A stretch of DNA of 64,000 nt from Sungkyunkwania multivorans. GTDB taxonomy: Bacteria > Bacteroidota > Bacteroidia > Flavobacteriales > Flavobacteriaceae. The translations under genes were made by a program, and so were the position numbers. Positions 42,429-52,158 of this stretch are shown piece by piece. The first letter of the stretch is position 1. Each line of letters begins with the position of its first letter. The DNA lies in the NCBI RefSeq assembly GCF_042675645.1, contig NZ_JBHTJH010000010.1:62001-126000 (forward strand). Reading direction: 5' to 3'. The notes under the pieces were generated by a model. The model ran no database searches. It worked only from the letters and a program-made list of their open reading frames with translations, and was not told the DNA's origin.

Positions 42429-43697
42429 TTATTTCTTTAAAATTCCATTCTTCAAGATCTGCCCAAATCGATACATGTCTTCATAGGAACAATAAAAGGG
42501 TGCTGGTGCCAAGCGAATCACATTAGGTTCGCGCCAATCGGTAATGACACCATTTTTCATAAGATAATCAAAGATACTGCGTCCTTCCCCATGTAGGAAT
42601 ACCGATAATTGTGTGCCGCGTTCTTTGGGTGTGATGATCTCGAAGGTCGTATCGACCTCTTTGTCAATTTCGTGTAGAATGAATTCTAAATAGGCAACGA
42701 TCTTGTTCCGTTTTTCTATCAAGGCCTCCATCCCTACCTCATCAAACATGGACAAAGAAGCCAGGTAGGGTGCAACAGAAAGTACCGGCGCGTTGCTAAG
42801 CTGCCATGCATCTGCATTTTCCATAGGTTCAAATTCGGGCTTCATCAAAAAACGCGTTTCTTTTTTTGTTCCCCACCAACCCTCGAAACGCTGAATCCCT
42901 TTTTTTCCAAGATATTTTTCATTAATAAACACGCCTGAGGCATTTCCTGGTCCAGAATTCATGTATTTATAGCTGCACCACGCAGCGAAATCCACCTTCC
43001 AGTCATGTAGTTGAAGTGCTATATTGCCCACTGCGTGTGCTAGGTCCCACCCCACTTTTGCTCCTACTTCATGTCCTGCTTTGGTTATCGTCTCCATATC
43101 GAAAACCTGACCATTGTAATAATTGACACCTCCGATAAGTACTAAGGCCAATTCATCCCCTACCTCTTCTATCTTCTTCACGATATCCTCCGTACGCCAA
43201 AAATGTTCTCCTTTGCGCTTATTCACCTCAACGATGGCCTCGGTCGGGTCAAAGCCATGAAAGCGCACCTGACTCCGTAGCATGTACTGATCGCTGGGAA
43301 AGGCCTTCTCTTCGCAGAGTATTTTAAATCGTTCCCCTTTAGGCTGATAGAACGAGACCAATAACAAATGGAGATTTACGGTAAGCGTGTTCATCACGGT
43401 GACCTCATTCGTCTTCGCCCCGACGATCTTGGCCAAAGGTGCCGCTAGTCGCTCGTGATAGTCCCACCACGGCTTTTCGGCATAAAAATGACCTTCTACT
43501 GCCAATTCTTTCCAGTCGGTCATCACCTCATCGATATATTTTTTTGTTCTTTTGGGCTGGAGCCCTAGCGAATTTCCCGTGAAATAGATGACCTGTTCAT
43601 CATTTACTTTTGGAAAGTGGAATTCCTCTCTATACTTCTTCAAGTTATCTTCGGCATCTAGCTTTCTGGCGAACTCCAATGTATTTTCAAATTGCAT
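42429..43697 (-). CDS. kynU: Kynureninase
   Basis: PLP enzyme that splits kynurenine or 3-hydroxykynurenine into (3-hydroxy)anthranilate and alanine. The 422 aa chain has YFTGNSLGLQPK (about 38-49), GWDLAHAVGN with the PLP-binding Asp, and the Schiff-base lysine in WCSYKYMNSGPG. The C-terminus has WREPNVIRLAPAPFYC. With kmo at 25.5 kb the window encodes two successive steps from kynurenine to 3-hydroxyanthranilate. Confidence 0.96.
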   Translation of the reverse strand: MQFENTLEFARKLDAEDNLKKYREEFHFPKVNDEQVIYFTGNSLGLQPKRTKKYIDEVMTDWKELAVEGHFYAEKPWWDYHERLAAPLAKIVGAKTNEVTVMNTLTVNLHLLLVSFYQPKGERFKILCEEKAFPSDQYMLRSQVRFHGFDPTEAIVEVNKRKGEHFWRTEDIVKKIEEVGDELALVLIGGVNYYNGQVFDMETITKAGHEVGAKVGWDLAHAVGNIALQLHDWKVDFAAWCSYKYMNSGPGNASGVFINEKYLGKKGIQRFEGWWGTKKETRFLMKPEFEPMENADAWQLSNAPVLSVAPYLASLSMFDEVGMEALIEKRNKIVAYLEFILHEIDKEVDTTFEIITPKERGTQLSVFLHGEGRSIFDYLMKNGVITDWREPNVIRLAPAPFYCSYEDMYRFGQILKNGILKK

Positions 43698-43794
43698 GCA
43701 GTGGCTTTTTACGTAAAAATAAGAAAAGCCATTGCCACCCCAAAGCAGAATTGGTCTATGAGTCCTATCTTTACGAAAAATAAATAGATAGCTC

Positions 43795-44439
43795 GTGCAT
43801 TTTATACCAGAGGCATTGGACGAATATGTGATGGCACATTCTGAAGAAGAACCGCCATTACTTCAACAATTGACCAGAGAAACATACCAGAAGATCTTAC
43901 AGCCAAGAATGTTAAGCGGCCCCTATCAAGGAAGGATCCTTGGCATGATCTCTAAATTGGTCGCTCCTACGAATATTCTCGAAATTGGCACCTACACGGG
44001 ATATTCTGCACTATGCCTAGCCGAAGGCCTGCAAAAAAATGGCTCCCTCCACACAATCGACGTGAATGAGGAATTGGTTGATTTTCAACGTAAATATTTC
44101 GATCGTTCACCCTGGGGAAGCCAGATCATACAACATTTGGGAGATGCCACCGAGATCATTCCAACTTTAGACCAAAAATTTGACCTGGTTTTTGTTGATG
44201 CCGACAAGCCCAATTATGCCAAGTATTTTGAGCTCGTGATGCCCAAAATGAATAAGGGAGGCGTCATACTATCGGACAATGTGCTGTGGAGCGGGAAGGT
44301 GATCGAGAAGGTGAAAAGTGATGATGAATCGACCCTTGCCCTTATAGACTACAATCGATTGCTAAAAAATGACCCTCGAGTGGAAACTGTCTTACTACCA
44401 ATACGTGATGGCCTAACCATTAGTAGAGTCGTGATCTAA
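43795..44439 (+). CDS. SAM-dependent O-methyltransferase (caffeoyl-CoA/COMT type)
   Basis: A 214 aa class I methyltransferase of the cation-dependent O-methyltransferase family. It has the SAM site ILEIGTYTGYSALCLAEGL (about 62-80), IDVNEEL, and the metal site FVDADKPNYAKY (about 141-152) with SDNVLWSGKV. The start is a GTG at 43795. It probably methylates a catechol-like small molecule; since 3-hydroxyanthranilate is a product of the neighbouring kynU, that is one candidate, but this is speculation. A GNAT gene follows after 9 bases. Confidence 0.92.
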   Translation: MHFIPEALDEYVMAHSEEEPPLLQQLTRETYQKILQPRMLSGPYQGRILGMISKLVAPTNILEIGTYTGYSALCLAEGLQKNGSLHTIDVNEELVDFQRKYFDRSPWGSQIIQHLGDATEIIPTLDQKFDLVFVDADKPNYAKYFELVMPKMNKGGVILSDNVLWSGKVIEKVKSDDESTLALIDYNRLLKNDPRVETVLLPIRDGLTISRVVI

Positions 44440-44448
44440 TCAATAACA

Positions 44449-44985
44449 ATGTTTTCCGTAAGAGAAATAAAGCAGAGTGATGTCCCTTTAATAGTCGACT
44501 ATTGGTTTAGCGCTACTGACGAGCATCTTATAGGTATGGGTGTTGACTTGAAAAAAATGCCTAGCAAGGAACAGTTCGCGACCTATTTGAGCCAACAAGC
44601 TTCTTTTCCGATTGGTGATAAACAATCCTACTGCCTTATTTGGGAGATCGATGGCAGACCGGCAGGTCATAATAACATCAATAAGATCGAATTTGACAAG
44701 GCTGCATCCATGCATCTTCATCTATGGGATGGCACCCATCGAAAAAAAGGAGCTGGAACCAAGCTTATAAAACTGGCATTGCCTTTTTTCTTCGAAACGT
44801 ATCGGTTAGCGAAACTCTATTGTGAGCCCTATGCGTTAAATCCAGCACCTAATAGAACATTGGAGCGACTTGGATTTACATTTGCTAGGAAATACGTCAC
44901 CATCCCTGGGAACATTAATTTTGAGCAGGAGGTAAACCGATGGGAATTGTCGAGAGACCACTATTTACAGTTGTTAAAAAAATAA
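44449..44985 (+). CDS. GNAT family N-acetyltransferase
   Basis: A 178 aa acetyltransferase of the RimJ/RimL-like GNAT group: an N-terminal strand-helix part with VREIKQSDVPLIVDYW, the acetyl-CoA loop in HRKKGAGTKLIKLAL (about 99-113), and ALNPAPNRTLERLGF near the C-terminus. Substrate unknown. It is co-transcribed with the O-methyltransferase. Confidence 0.88.
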   Translation: MFSVREIKQSDVPLIVDYWFSATDEHLIGMGVDLKKMPSKEQFATYLSQQASFPIGDKQSYCLIWEIDGRPAGHNNINKIEFDKAASMHLHLWDGTHRKKGAGTKLIKLALPFFFETYRLAKLYCEPYALNPAPNRTLERLGFTFARKYVTIPGNINFEQEVNRWELSRDHYLQLLKK

Positions 44986-45017
44986 ACCCCAACGAGACTA
45001 AATCAAGTTGGGGTTTA
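44974..45017 (-). terminator. Terminator of the subtilase gene
   Basis: TAAACCCCAAC (44983-44993) and GTTGGGGTTTA (45007-45017) pair perfectly. Read on the minus strand a TTATTTTTTT run follows. The stem includes the GNAT stop codon. Confidence 0.7.
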
Positions 45018-45066
45018 CCAATTTCCCAATTACAATTGGAATACTGGTTAGGTTGGGGAATTTTAT

Positions 45067-46584
45067 TTATTGAACAGCTTTTAAAGCATCGATATTCCCA
45101 TAGCCGTGGTCTGAATCTTTATTTGGATAGAAATCCGCAGATTGCCTTAGTTTGTTAAGCACCTGAGAACGACTCCATCCTGGATTCTTAGCCCAAACCA
45201 ATGCAGCAATACCTGCCGTGGTCGCTGTAGCTACCGAGGATCCACCAACATAGTCATTCTGACCGCTGTTAAATCCAAGTACTGGCATTTTCTTTCCAGT
45301 ATTTCGACGCTCCATGACAACGGTAAATTCGATCTTACTACCGTCGTGGCAAATATCGCATGTGTTATAGCCATCATCTCTAATTCCAGTGACGGCGATT
45401 GCCTCGCTCATATTGGCTGGGAAAATGACACCAACAAAGCTTGTAAAGCTAGTCGAAGTACCTCCTGCAGCGAATATCAACTTCCCTTTTCCATAAGCAT
45501 ATCGCACGGCATCTTTGATTCTCCCTATCGAGAACGGGTATCCGATAGACATGGAAATGATCTTTACATCGCTTCTATCGCCCGCTTCTCTTAAAGCTCT
45601 GGCTACCCCTCTTTGTTCTTGATAACCATCTAGTACTACATCGCTAGTAGCGCGATAGGAGATCAAATTAGCATTATAGGCAACACCAACCGGGAGATTA
45701 TCATCATTTCTGGGAGCCGCCGCCGCAGCAGACATGCTAGTACCGTGCCCGCATTTATCGTTAGGTCCATCTGTATTATTGGACCAAGGCCACCAAGAAT
45801 CTACATAAACACCAAATTTCTTCACTGTTCTTCCTGTAGAATAGCCATCATTGATACCACTACTGTTCAGTAATGGCTGATTTGATGAGAGTCCAGTATC
45901 GATTACGGCAATCCCGATACCACTACCAGTACTATAATCCCATGCTTGCGTGATATTGTGCTGGTCAAAGGTCCATGGCACACGTGCATTTGGCGCGATC
46001 GTTCTATAGTCTTGAGAATCTAAAGTAGCGCCAGAAGTGTCACATCCAGACCCCGAAGCCGTTTGTCTTTCGATGTCTACGTAGCGGTATCCACTAGCCT
46101 CGATATAGCGAAGTCCTTCCATCTTTCTCAAAGCTTGGATGGTCGCTATCTTTTCTACCTTGATATCGAAAACATTCAGCACTTCATTCTCGTTAATGAG
46201 GATCTTCTCCGTCTGTTTCTTACCGCTGTTCTCAATTTCGGAGGCTGCGGAGATCATCGCTTGCTTGTAGCCAGCGACGTCCTTTTGTCCTAAGGTTCGA
46301 TAACTTTCACCTTTGGCTCCGAAACCAATGGTTAAGACATTATCGCCATGAATTACGGCACTCCATAGCAAGTGGTCACTTGCATCGGACCAACTAAAGG
46401 TGCCTGAAGATTCAATGGTTTGTGTAATTTCTCTGTTGATCTCTTGGGGGGTTAAGGGATCCTTTGGAGTTTCAATAAGCTCATTGCTTAGCAATTCTTC
46501 CTGAGCGGAGTTTTGTTCTTCTCTAGAACAAGATACGACAACCACTGCAGCCATAAGCAGCAGCGCTTTTGTGGTTAATCTCAT
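45067..46584 (-). CDS. S8 family serine peptidase (subtilase) lipoprotein
   Basis: A 505 aa exported protease with a lipoprotein signal (lipobox VVSC, Cys19), a prodomain (about 45-160) and the subtilisin domain with Asp229 in AVIDTGLSS, His280 in CGHGTSM and Ser450 in GGSSVATATTAG. All three catalytic residues are present. There is no T9SS domain, so it is probably attached to the outer membrane by its lipid. Confidence 0.93.
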   Translation of the reverse strand: MRLTTKALLLMAAVVVVSCSREEQNSAQEELLSNELIETPKDPLTPQEINREITQTIESSGTFSWSDASDHLLWSAVIHGDNVLTIGFGAKGESYRTLGQKDVAGYKQAMISAASEIENSGKKQTEKILINENEVLNVFDIKVEKIATIQALRKMEGLRYIEASGYRYVDIERQTASGSGCDTSGATLDSQDYRTIAPNARVPWTFDQHNITQAWDYSTGSGIGIAVIDTGLSSNQPLLNSSGINDGYSTGRTVKKFGVYVDSWWPWSNNTDGPNDKCGHGTSMSAAAAAPRNDDNLPVGVAYNANLISYRATSDVVLDGYQEQRGVARALREAGDRSDVKIISMSIGYPFSIGRIKDAVRYAYGKGKLIFAAGGTSTSFTSFVGVIFPANMSEAIAVTGIRDDGYNTCDICHDGSKIEFTVVMERRNTGKKMPVLGFNSGQNDYVGGSSVATATTAGIAALVWAKNPGWSRSQVLNKLRQSADFYPNKDSDHGYGNIDALKAVQ

Positions 46585-46621
46585 AATTAGTTTGGTTTTA
46601 GTTAAAATTCGGCCGAATCTA

Positions 46622-47182
46622 TTAATAAATTCTAAATTTTACACCTAAAAAATTATGAAATCGATAAAATGCAAAGGAAAGTAAGAATCCGATTACAACT
46701 CCTGAAATAATATCTGACGGATAATGGACTCCAAAATAGAGTCGACTGTAGATGAACAACATAGGCCATAGCCAAAAGAGATATATCCATTTGGTCTTTT
46801 CTCTAAAGACCATCACTACAAAAGAGGTGACGGCTATAGAATTCGCTGCATGGCCAGAAATAAAGCTATAGCTGACCGGGCGGATCACCAAACGTAGCAT
46901 TTGACTAACTGTTTCATCATTGTTTGGCCGAAGTCGCATCACATTTTCCTTGAAAAGAAAAACAACCAGTCCAGTACTTAGTGCTAATAAAAGAATACTC
47001 GAAAGGGTAAGCAATATCTCTTTTTTAGATGAGGTTTTAAGCAGAAGTATAAAGACGATCAAAAAAACCGGAATCCAATAGATGGTGTTAGTGGCTATAC
47101 GCCAAAAGCTATCATAGGACTCAGAACCTAGTCCGTTAAGAAACACCAACAACTCAACATCTAGCTCCGAGAGTTTTTCCAT
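46622..47182 (-). CDS. PAP2 family phosphatase
   Basis: A 186 aa membrane protein with about five to six helices and the three phosphatase motifs: K-x6-RP in KENVMRLRP, SFISGHA (SGH) and SRLYFGVHYPSD. Family members remove phosphate from undecaprenyl pyrophosphate or phosphatidate. The start is 2 bases after the tatA stop, so the two are co-transcribed. Confidence 0.93.
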   Translation of the reverse strand: MEKLSELDVELLVFLNGLGSESYDSFWRIATNTIYWIPVFLIVFILLLKTSSKKEILLTLSSILLLALSTGLVVFLFKENVMRLRPNNDETVSQMLRLVIRPVSYSFISGHAANSIAVTSFVVMVFREKTKWIYLFWLWPMLFIYSRLYFGVHYPSDIISGVVIGFLLSFAFYRFHNFLGVKFRIY

Positions 47183-47184
47183 AG

Positions 47185-47472
47185 TTAAAGTTGACGTTTG
47201 ATGGGACCCGTTAGATCGTCAAAATCATCCTTTACCTTATTGATCTCTTTAGTGACCTCTTTCGTAATATCGGTATCGACACCATGCTTTTCGGCACTCT
47301 TAGATATTTCGTGTTTTATCTCGTTGGTAGCATCTTTCAGTTGACGCATACCTTTACCAAGTCCCCTTGCGATCTCCGGTATCTTATCTGCACCAAAGAC
47401 GATCAGGACGATAAACATAATAAAGACGATCTCCGTCCAACTAATAAATAATGGCATATTAACTAACATCAT
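47185..47472 (-). CDS. tatA: Twin-arginine translocase subunit TatA/TatE
   Basis: A 95 aa single-pass membrane protein: an N-terminal helix (about 8-27) with the FGADKIPEIARGLGKGMRQLK hinge and amphipathic helix typical of TatA, then a charged tail. The start may be an internal ATG at 47457 (MPLFISW), the more usual N-terminus. A protein with a Tat signal (M15 peptidase at 55.2 kb) is in the same window. tatC is not seen here. Confidence 0.93.
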   Translation of the reverse strand: MMLVNMPLFISWTEIVFIMFIVLIVFGADKIPEIARGLGKGMRQLKDATNEIKHEISKSAEKHGVDTDITKEVTKEINKVKDDFDDLTGPIKRQL

Positions 47473-47499
47473 GCAAATATACGGAAGTTAGGATATAAA

Positions 47500-47526
47500 G
47501 AGGGCCGCTTTAACAGCAGCCCCCTC
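47500..47526 (-). terminator. Possible terminator after the M1 peptidase gene
   Basis: Minus-strand hairpin GAGGG-CTGC with GCGG-CCCTC (two bulged Gs) is followed by TTTAT. Confidence 0.45.
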
Positions 47527-47565
47527 AATTTTTCTGACCTATGGTCTATTCAAATATATAAGGAA

Positions 47566-49884
47566 TTACCCCTTTACCTTACTTTTGAACTTGTCAAAGT
47601 CATTATCTTCTTGCTTCTGGGGCCATGAGTTATTTGTTGTATCGATGTCTGCCGTTTCCATATTTGGATCGACCGTAATACCAACGATCTCTTTCTCTGA
47701 GGCGATCACCTTTTTGCACTCGGCATCATTCTTTCTCCATACCTGAACCGGATACTTGATGGTCTCCTTGCTGCCGTCTTCGTAGGTATACTCAACGATC
47801 AATGGCATTGGAATTCCTCCTGGCTTGTCAAAAGTAACTTCGTAAAAATATTTTGGTGATTTCATCTTAGCACGCTCCGCGGGTGTAAGGTTGTCCATCA
47901 CATACTCTTTAAGTGTTTGAGAAGCTTCCAAAACATCTTTTCCCTTCAAACTTTCGTCATAGTCCTCACTTCCCTCTTCGGCCAAAAATACCAGTGGTGG
48001 AAGATCTTCCGCCTTCATGCCACGCTGCGCCATGATCTCTCTTATCGCTTTTGTTGGCTTGCTGGTCACATAATATTTCTTTACTCCTTTGACTCCGATA
48101 TCAACATAATCTGTTGTATAGAACCATCCTCTCCAAAACCAATCTAAGTCCACGGCGGAGGCATCTTCCATGGTTCGGAAGAAATCTTCTGGAGTTGGAT
48201 GCTTGAATTTCCAGCGCTGTGCGTAGGTCTTGAACGCGTAATCGAACAATTCTTTCCCCATCACAGTTTCCCTAAGAATATTCAAGGCGGTGGCAGGTTT
48301 GCCATAGGCATTTGGCCCTAATTGATATACATTTTCTGGATTGGACATGATCGGCGAGATGAACTCTTGGTCACCAGACATATATGGAACGATCTTCGAC
48401 GCCGCTCCACGACGAGATGGGTAGTTCTCGTTAGGCTTGATGGCTTCAGGGTGTTCCTTACCAAACTCCTGTTCTGTGAGATATTGCATAAAGGTATCCA
48501 AACCTTCATCCATCCATCCCCATTGACGCTCGTCACTATTTACGATCATCGGGAAGAAATTGTGTCCTACTTCGTGAATGATCACAGAGATCATTCCAAA
48601 CTTTGTACGGTCGCTGTAGTTGCCTTCTTCATCTGGGCGACCGTAGTTCCAACATATCATTGGATATTCCATCCCTTGATTCTTAGCATGAACCGAAATA
48701 GCCTTGTGATAAGGATAATCGAAGGTGTGCTTTGAATATGTTTTTAAGGTCTGTGCCACAGCCATGGTTGAGTATTCTTCCCAAAGTGGATTTCCTTCCT
48801 TTGGATACAGTGAAACGGCCATCACATCTTTATTTCCGATTTTTACGGCCATCATATCCCAAATGAACTTGCGCGAACTGGCAAAACCGAAGTCACGAAC
48901 ATTTTTGGCTTTGAACTCCCAAGTCTTTTTCTTTTCAGAAAACGAGCTTTCCTTTGCTACAGCTTCTTCTTGAGTTACAATAAGAACTGGCTTGTCATAG
49001 GTTCTTCTAGCTTTTTCATAACGCTTCATCATTTCTTTGCTGAAGACCTCTTTTCTATTTTGAAGAACACCAGTAGCATCTACTACATGATCCGCAGGCA
49101 CGGTGATATTCACTTCGTAATCTCCAAAGGGCAATGCAAACTCTCCGCTGCCCCAAAATTGGTAGTTCTGCCAACCTTCTACGTCGTTATAAACACACAT
49201 TCTTGGGAAAAATTGAGCGATCACATAAGCGTTGTTTCCATCTTTTGGAAAGTGTTCGAACCCAGAGCGCGCTCTGTTTACCGTATGGTCTGGGATGTTG
49301 TACCACCATTTCATAGAAAAGGAAAACTTCTCACCACTCTTTAGCGGGCGTGCCAAGTTGATTCGCATCATGGTCTGATTGATGGTATGCGACAACGGTT
49401 TTCCGTTGGCGTCATGCACATAGTCTATCTTGAAACCTCCATCGAAGGCAGCTCCAAGGTGTTTCGCCGTAAATCCACCAGGTTGTTCGGCGATGGGTAC
49501 TCCCCCGCCATTTCTAAGTGGCGCTGGCGAGTCTGCCGAACGAACATTCTGATCCAACTGTACCCAAAGATATTCCAAGTCATCAGGTGAATTGTTATGG
49601 TAGGTAATGGTCTCTACACCATAGATCTTTTGGGTCTTATCATCCAACTCGATATCCATCTTGTAGTCTGCCTGTTGTTGATAATAAGCAACACCAGGCG
49701 CCCCAGCGGCAGTACGATATTGATTTGGCGTGGCCATTTCTTGATATAGTTGCCTGAATTTGTTGTTGTTGATATGGCCTTTAGGCTTCTTTTCTTCTTC
49801 AGTTGGCTGCTCTTGGTCTTGAGCAAAACTTAGACCGAAGGACACAAAAAGCATCGATAGAAAAGCATATTTTATTGTTCTCAT
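47566..49884 (-). CDS. M1 family metallopeptidase (aminopeptidase-like)
   Basis: A 772 aa exported zinc peptidase with a signal peptide (about 1-21, ending FAQ), an N-terminal beta domain (about 60-280) and a gluzincin catalytic domain. The zinc site is His437-Glu438-x-x-His441 (HEVGH), with the third ligand in WMDEGLDTF, 18 residues later. The GAMEN motif of classical aminopeptidases appears as NQGMEYP. A C-terminal beta region follows. It probably trims peptides in the periplasm. Confidence 0.94.
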   Translation of the reverse strand: MRTIKYAFLSMLFVSFGLSFAQDQEQPTEEEKKPKGHINNNKFRQLYQEMATPNQYRTAAGAPGVAYYQQQADYKMDIELDDKTQKIYGVETITYHNNSPDDLEYLWVQLDQNVRSADSPAPLRNGGGVPIAEQPGGFTAKHLGAAFDGGFKIDYVHDANGKPLSHTINQTMMRINLARPLKSGEKFSFSMKWWYNIPDHTVNRARSGFEHFPKDGNNAYVIAQFFPRMCVYNDVEGWQNYQFWGSGEFALPFGDYEVNITVPADHVVDATGVLQNRKEVFSKEMMKRYEKARRTYDKPVLIVTQEEAVAKESSFSEKKKTWEFKAKNVRDFGFASSRKFIWDMMAVKIGNKDVMAVSLYPKEGNPLWEEYSTMAVAQTLKTYSKHTFDYPYHKAISVHAKNQGMEYPMICWNYGRPDEEGNYSDRTKFGMISVIIHEVGHNFFPMIVNSDERQWGWMDEGLDTFMQYLTEQEFGKEHPEAIKPNENYPSRRGAASKIVPYMSGDQEFISPIMSNPENVYQLGPNAYGKPATALNILRETVMGKELFDYAFKTYAQRWKFKHPTPEDFFRTMEDASAVDLDWFWRGWFYTTDYVDIGVKGVKKYYVTSKPTKAIREIMAQRGMKAEDLPPLVFLAEEGSEDYDESLKGKDVLEASQTLKEYVMDNLTPAERAKMKSPKYFYEVTFDKPGGIPMPLIVEYTYEDGSKETIKYPVQVWRKNDAECKKVIASEKEIVGITVDPNMETADIDTTNNSWPQKQEDNDFDKFKSKVKG

Positions 49885-49947
49885 TAATGTTGAATTTATT
49901 TTTAGCGAGGGGAAATTAAAGAAACTATGACAAAAGGTAAAGAAACG

Positions 49948-50454
49948 TTAAAAGTTTAACAAAGCTTTATCATTGTCCTTTATTAGGATAAAACTTTTTC
50001 GTTTCCCTTGAAGTTTGAAATGAACGATATTTTGTTGCTCCTCAAAGGCGTCGAACAGAATTTCATTGACCACCTCGATGGACTTGATTCCCTTGACATT
50101 TGGAACTTCGATATAGCATTTTATCATATCATCCTCATATTCTTTTCCTAAGAAATCGATACTTGCTTCCTTGCCATTAATCTTGAAGCTCATTTTTTGC
50201 AAGAAGTACTTTTTAAGGTAGTTGTCAGCCATGGGAGACTCATCCTCTGTAGCAAGTTTTGCTTTGATGTCATAACGCATTTCCAGAAGTCGTTCCATGT
50301 CATCGATGAAAACTCTTGTGATCACCTGTAATGCCTCATCCTTCTCAGAATGTTTAATTTGGGTGGTGCTCACATAATACTTATGAAGCGATGTGAAAGC
50401 CAATAATGGAACTAAAAACAAAAACAGCAGTTTGCGTCGCATAAGAAAACTCAT
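49948..50454 (-). CDS. DUF6702-like protein with signal anchor
   Basis: A 168 aa protein with an N-terminal hydrophobic segment (about 8-22, LFLFLVPLLAFTS) and the HKYYVSTTQI start of the mature part, which I associate with DUF6702. It contains ALQVITRVFIDDMERLLEM and the strand-rich FKINGKEASIDFLGKEYEDDMIKCYIE. The frame extends 52 codons upstream through the neighbouring gene; ATG 50454 or 50442 gives the clean N-terminus. It typically accompanies an M1 peptidase and carboxypeptidase-regulatory-domain genes, as here. Confidence 0.82.
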   Translation of the reverse strand: MSFLMRRKLLFLFLVPLLAFTSLHKYYVSTTQIKHSEKDEALQVITRVFIDDMERLLEMRYDIKAKLATEDESPMADNYLKKYFLQKMSFKINGKEASIDFLGKEYEDDMIKCYIEVPNVKGIKSIEVVNEILFDAFEEQQNIVHFKLQGKRKSFILIKDNDKALLNF

Positions 50455-50506
50455 ATTTTGGGTAAAAGTATTCAATTCTATATCAATGGAACAAAAAGCA
50501 TTCCAA

Positions 50507-51274
50507 TTATTCCCTGTCCCTGTTTTCGCGATGCCTTTGATCAAACAACTGCACGACCAAATTGTGATTGCCATTTTTGAAGTCCACTTCAACATCGCTG
50601 TCAGCGACACACCCTAAAACAAACGGATATACCTCGTCTTCATTAAGGGCGTAGGTTTCGATAAAAAATTTTACTCCGTAGAAAGAAATTATCTGAACGA
50701 TCGCCTCATTTTCAGCGTCCCACTTTCGTCTTTTTTTTAGTCCCTCGTAATAACCAGACCAGTTTTTATAGATCGCCTCGATATTTATGGACCCCAATGG
50801 AATTCCATAGTTGAAAGCTTGCCAGGTAGAAATTATTGGCTCTTGCCTTACTCCTTTATATCCCGGTATTCCTACATCATCAAAATTTATTGCTGGCTTT
50901 ACACCGCTATTCTTAATATCTTTTGTGAGGTCTCCCTCGAGATTATGGGGTCTTACGACTACTTCTTCGAGCTCCGTGATCCGTTCTTCCAAATAAATAT
51001 TTACAACTTTCTGTTGAAGTATTTCGGCGCTTATAACCAGGGTTTGATGGTTATATTGAACTGCGGAAAAGAAAAGGGTATCATTCAGCCTTACCCCGAT
51101 CTCGAAAAAACCTTCCTCATCAGTGATTGTGGTGGCTCCCGTTGTGGTATTCAAGACGTGAATTCCCACTATGCTGTTCCTGTTATGCAATACCTTACCT
51201 CTCAATTCTTTAAAGAATTGCGCGTTGACCAAAAACGGAAATAGAAGAAATAGAAGAAAATAGTTGTTTTTCAT
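50507..51274 (-). CDS. Carboxypeptidase-like regulatory domain protein
   Basis: A 255 aa exported protein with a signal peptide (about 1-18, ending NAQ) and an N-terminal CarboxypepD_reg-like domain (about 25-105: LRGKVLHNRNSIVGIHVLNTTTG and TDEEGFFEIGV), the fold also found at the N-terminus of TonB receptors. The C-terminal 150 residues are of unknown fold and have EVVVRPHNLEGDLTKDIKNSGV. It is paralogous to the next gene upstream on this strand. There is no beta-barrel, so it is not a transporter. Confidence 0.85.
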   Translation of the reverse strand: MKNNYFLLFLLFPFLVNAQFFKELRGKVLHNRNSIVGIHVLNTTTGATTITDEEGFFEIGVRLNDTLFFSAVQYNHQTLVISAEILQQKVVNIYLEERITELEEVVVRPHNLEGDLTKDIKNSGVKPAINFDDVGIPGYKGVRQEPIISTWQAFNYGIPLGSINIEAIYKNWSGYYEGLKKRRKWDAENEAIVQIISFYGVKFFIETYALNEDEVYPFVLGCVADSDVEVDFKNGNHNLVVQLFDQRHRENRDRE

Positions 51275-51356
51275 ACAGGTGGTTTCGTAGAAGCTAAAGA
51301 AACAACACCTTTTCTTACAAAAAACTTAAGCCGTCTATAATTTTATGTTAAATGAA

Positions 51357-52076
51357 TCACTTCCCCGAACGATAGTTGTTGCTCTGAGTGACCAAAAAAT
51401 CAATAAGCTGAAACTCGTTATCCTTTTTAAGCAATGAATTAGATGGCATTTGCGCATCACAGTAATAAAGGAATTTATTGATCTCGTCTTGAGGGATCTT
51501 TAAATTGACCACAAAAAAATCATCTTCGTACAATTCTCGGATCACTTCGCTCATATTTAATTGTACAGATGGCTCGGTCTCTTTCTTTCGCTTGAAAAGC
51601 GCTTTATATATATTGACAAAATTCACACCATAGGTAAGAATATTTTCGTCCATTGCGACGTTGTTGACGGGAGTGGCCTTATCGCGCTCGTAATCAAACC
51701 CTTTGAACTCCTCTTCTTTGACCTCTACAAACTTATCTACGTTTTCAGGACTGACGACCACCTCACTCAATTCCGTGATCTTCTCATTCACTTCAACCAC
51801 CAAACGATTGTTTCTTAAGATCTCGGGCGTAATAAAAACGGTCTTCAACCGAAATTGGAGCGCAGAAAAAACAAGTTCATCCCCTATTTTCACATCGATG
51901 GCAAACTCACCATTATCATTGGTTATAGTAGCCTTTTGAGCAGTGACATTCACCACATTCTCATTGGCCACAAAACCATTCCTGTAAAGCACCTGCCCCC
52001 TTAAAAGCGTTCGTTCTTGCGCCTGCAAAGTAGCGATGGAAATAAATAATAAAATAAATATGAAATAGGGTCTCAT
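51357..52076 (-). CDS. Carboxypeptidase-like regulatory domain protein (paralogue)
   Basis: A 239 aa exported protein with a signal peptide (about 1-19, ending QAQ) and a CarboxypepD_reg-like domain (about 22-105: LLRGQVLYRNGFVANENVVNV, NDNGEFAIDVKIGDELVFSA) followed by LSEVVVSPENV, the same order as its neighbour. The tail ends with WLVTQSNNYR-like sequence (LVTQSNNYRSGK). I took ATG 52076; an in-frame GTG two codons upstream is less likely. Confidence 0.84.
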   Translation of the reverse strand: MRPYFIFILLFISIATLQAQERTLLRGQVLYRNGFVANENVVNVTAQKATITNDNGEFAIDVKIGDELVFSALQFRLKTVFITPEILRNNRLVVEVNEKITELSEVVVSPENVDKFVEVKEEEFKGFDYERDKATPVNNVAMDENILTYGVNFVNIYKALFKRKKETEPSVQLNMSEVIRELYEDDFFVVNLKIPQDEINKFLYYCDAQMPSNSLLKKDNEFQLIDFLVTQSNNYRSGK

Positions 52077-52158
52077 TTTCACTCGATTTTCTTTTAAAGA
52101 TACATATTAAGTATAAAGAAAGCCAAACGCATTACTTATTTTTACATAAAACTTTCTT

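Noticed and set aside
48322..48735. 137-codon open frame on the plus strand
   Set aside because: It is antisense to the M1 peptidase catalytic domain, which is clearly real.
50455..50610. Longer N-terminus for the DUF6702-like protein
   Set aside because: The extension overlaps the upstream gene; the signal anchor begins at the later ATG.
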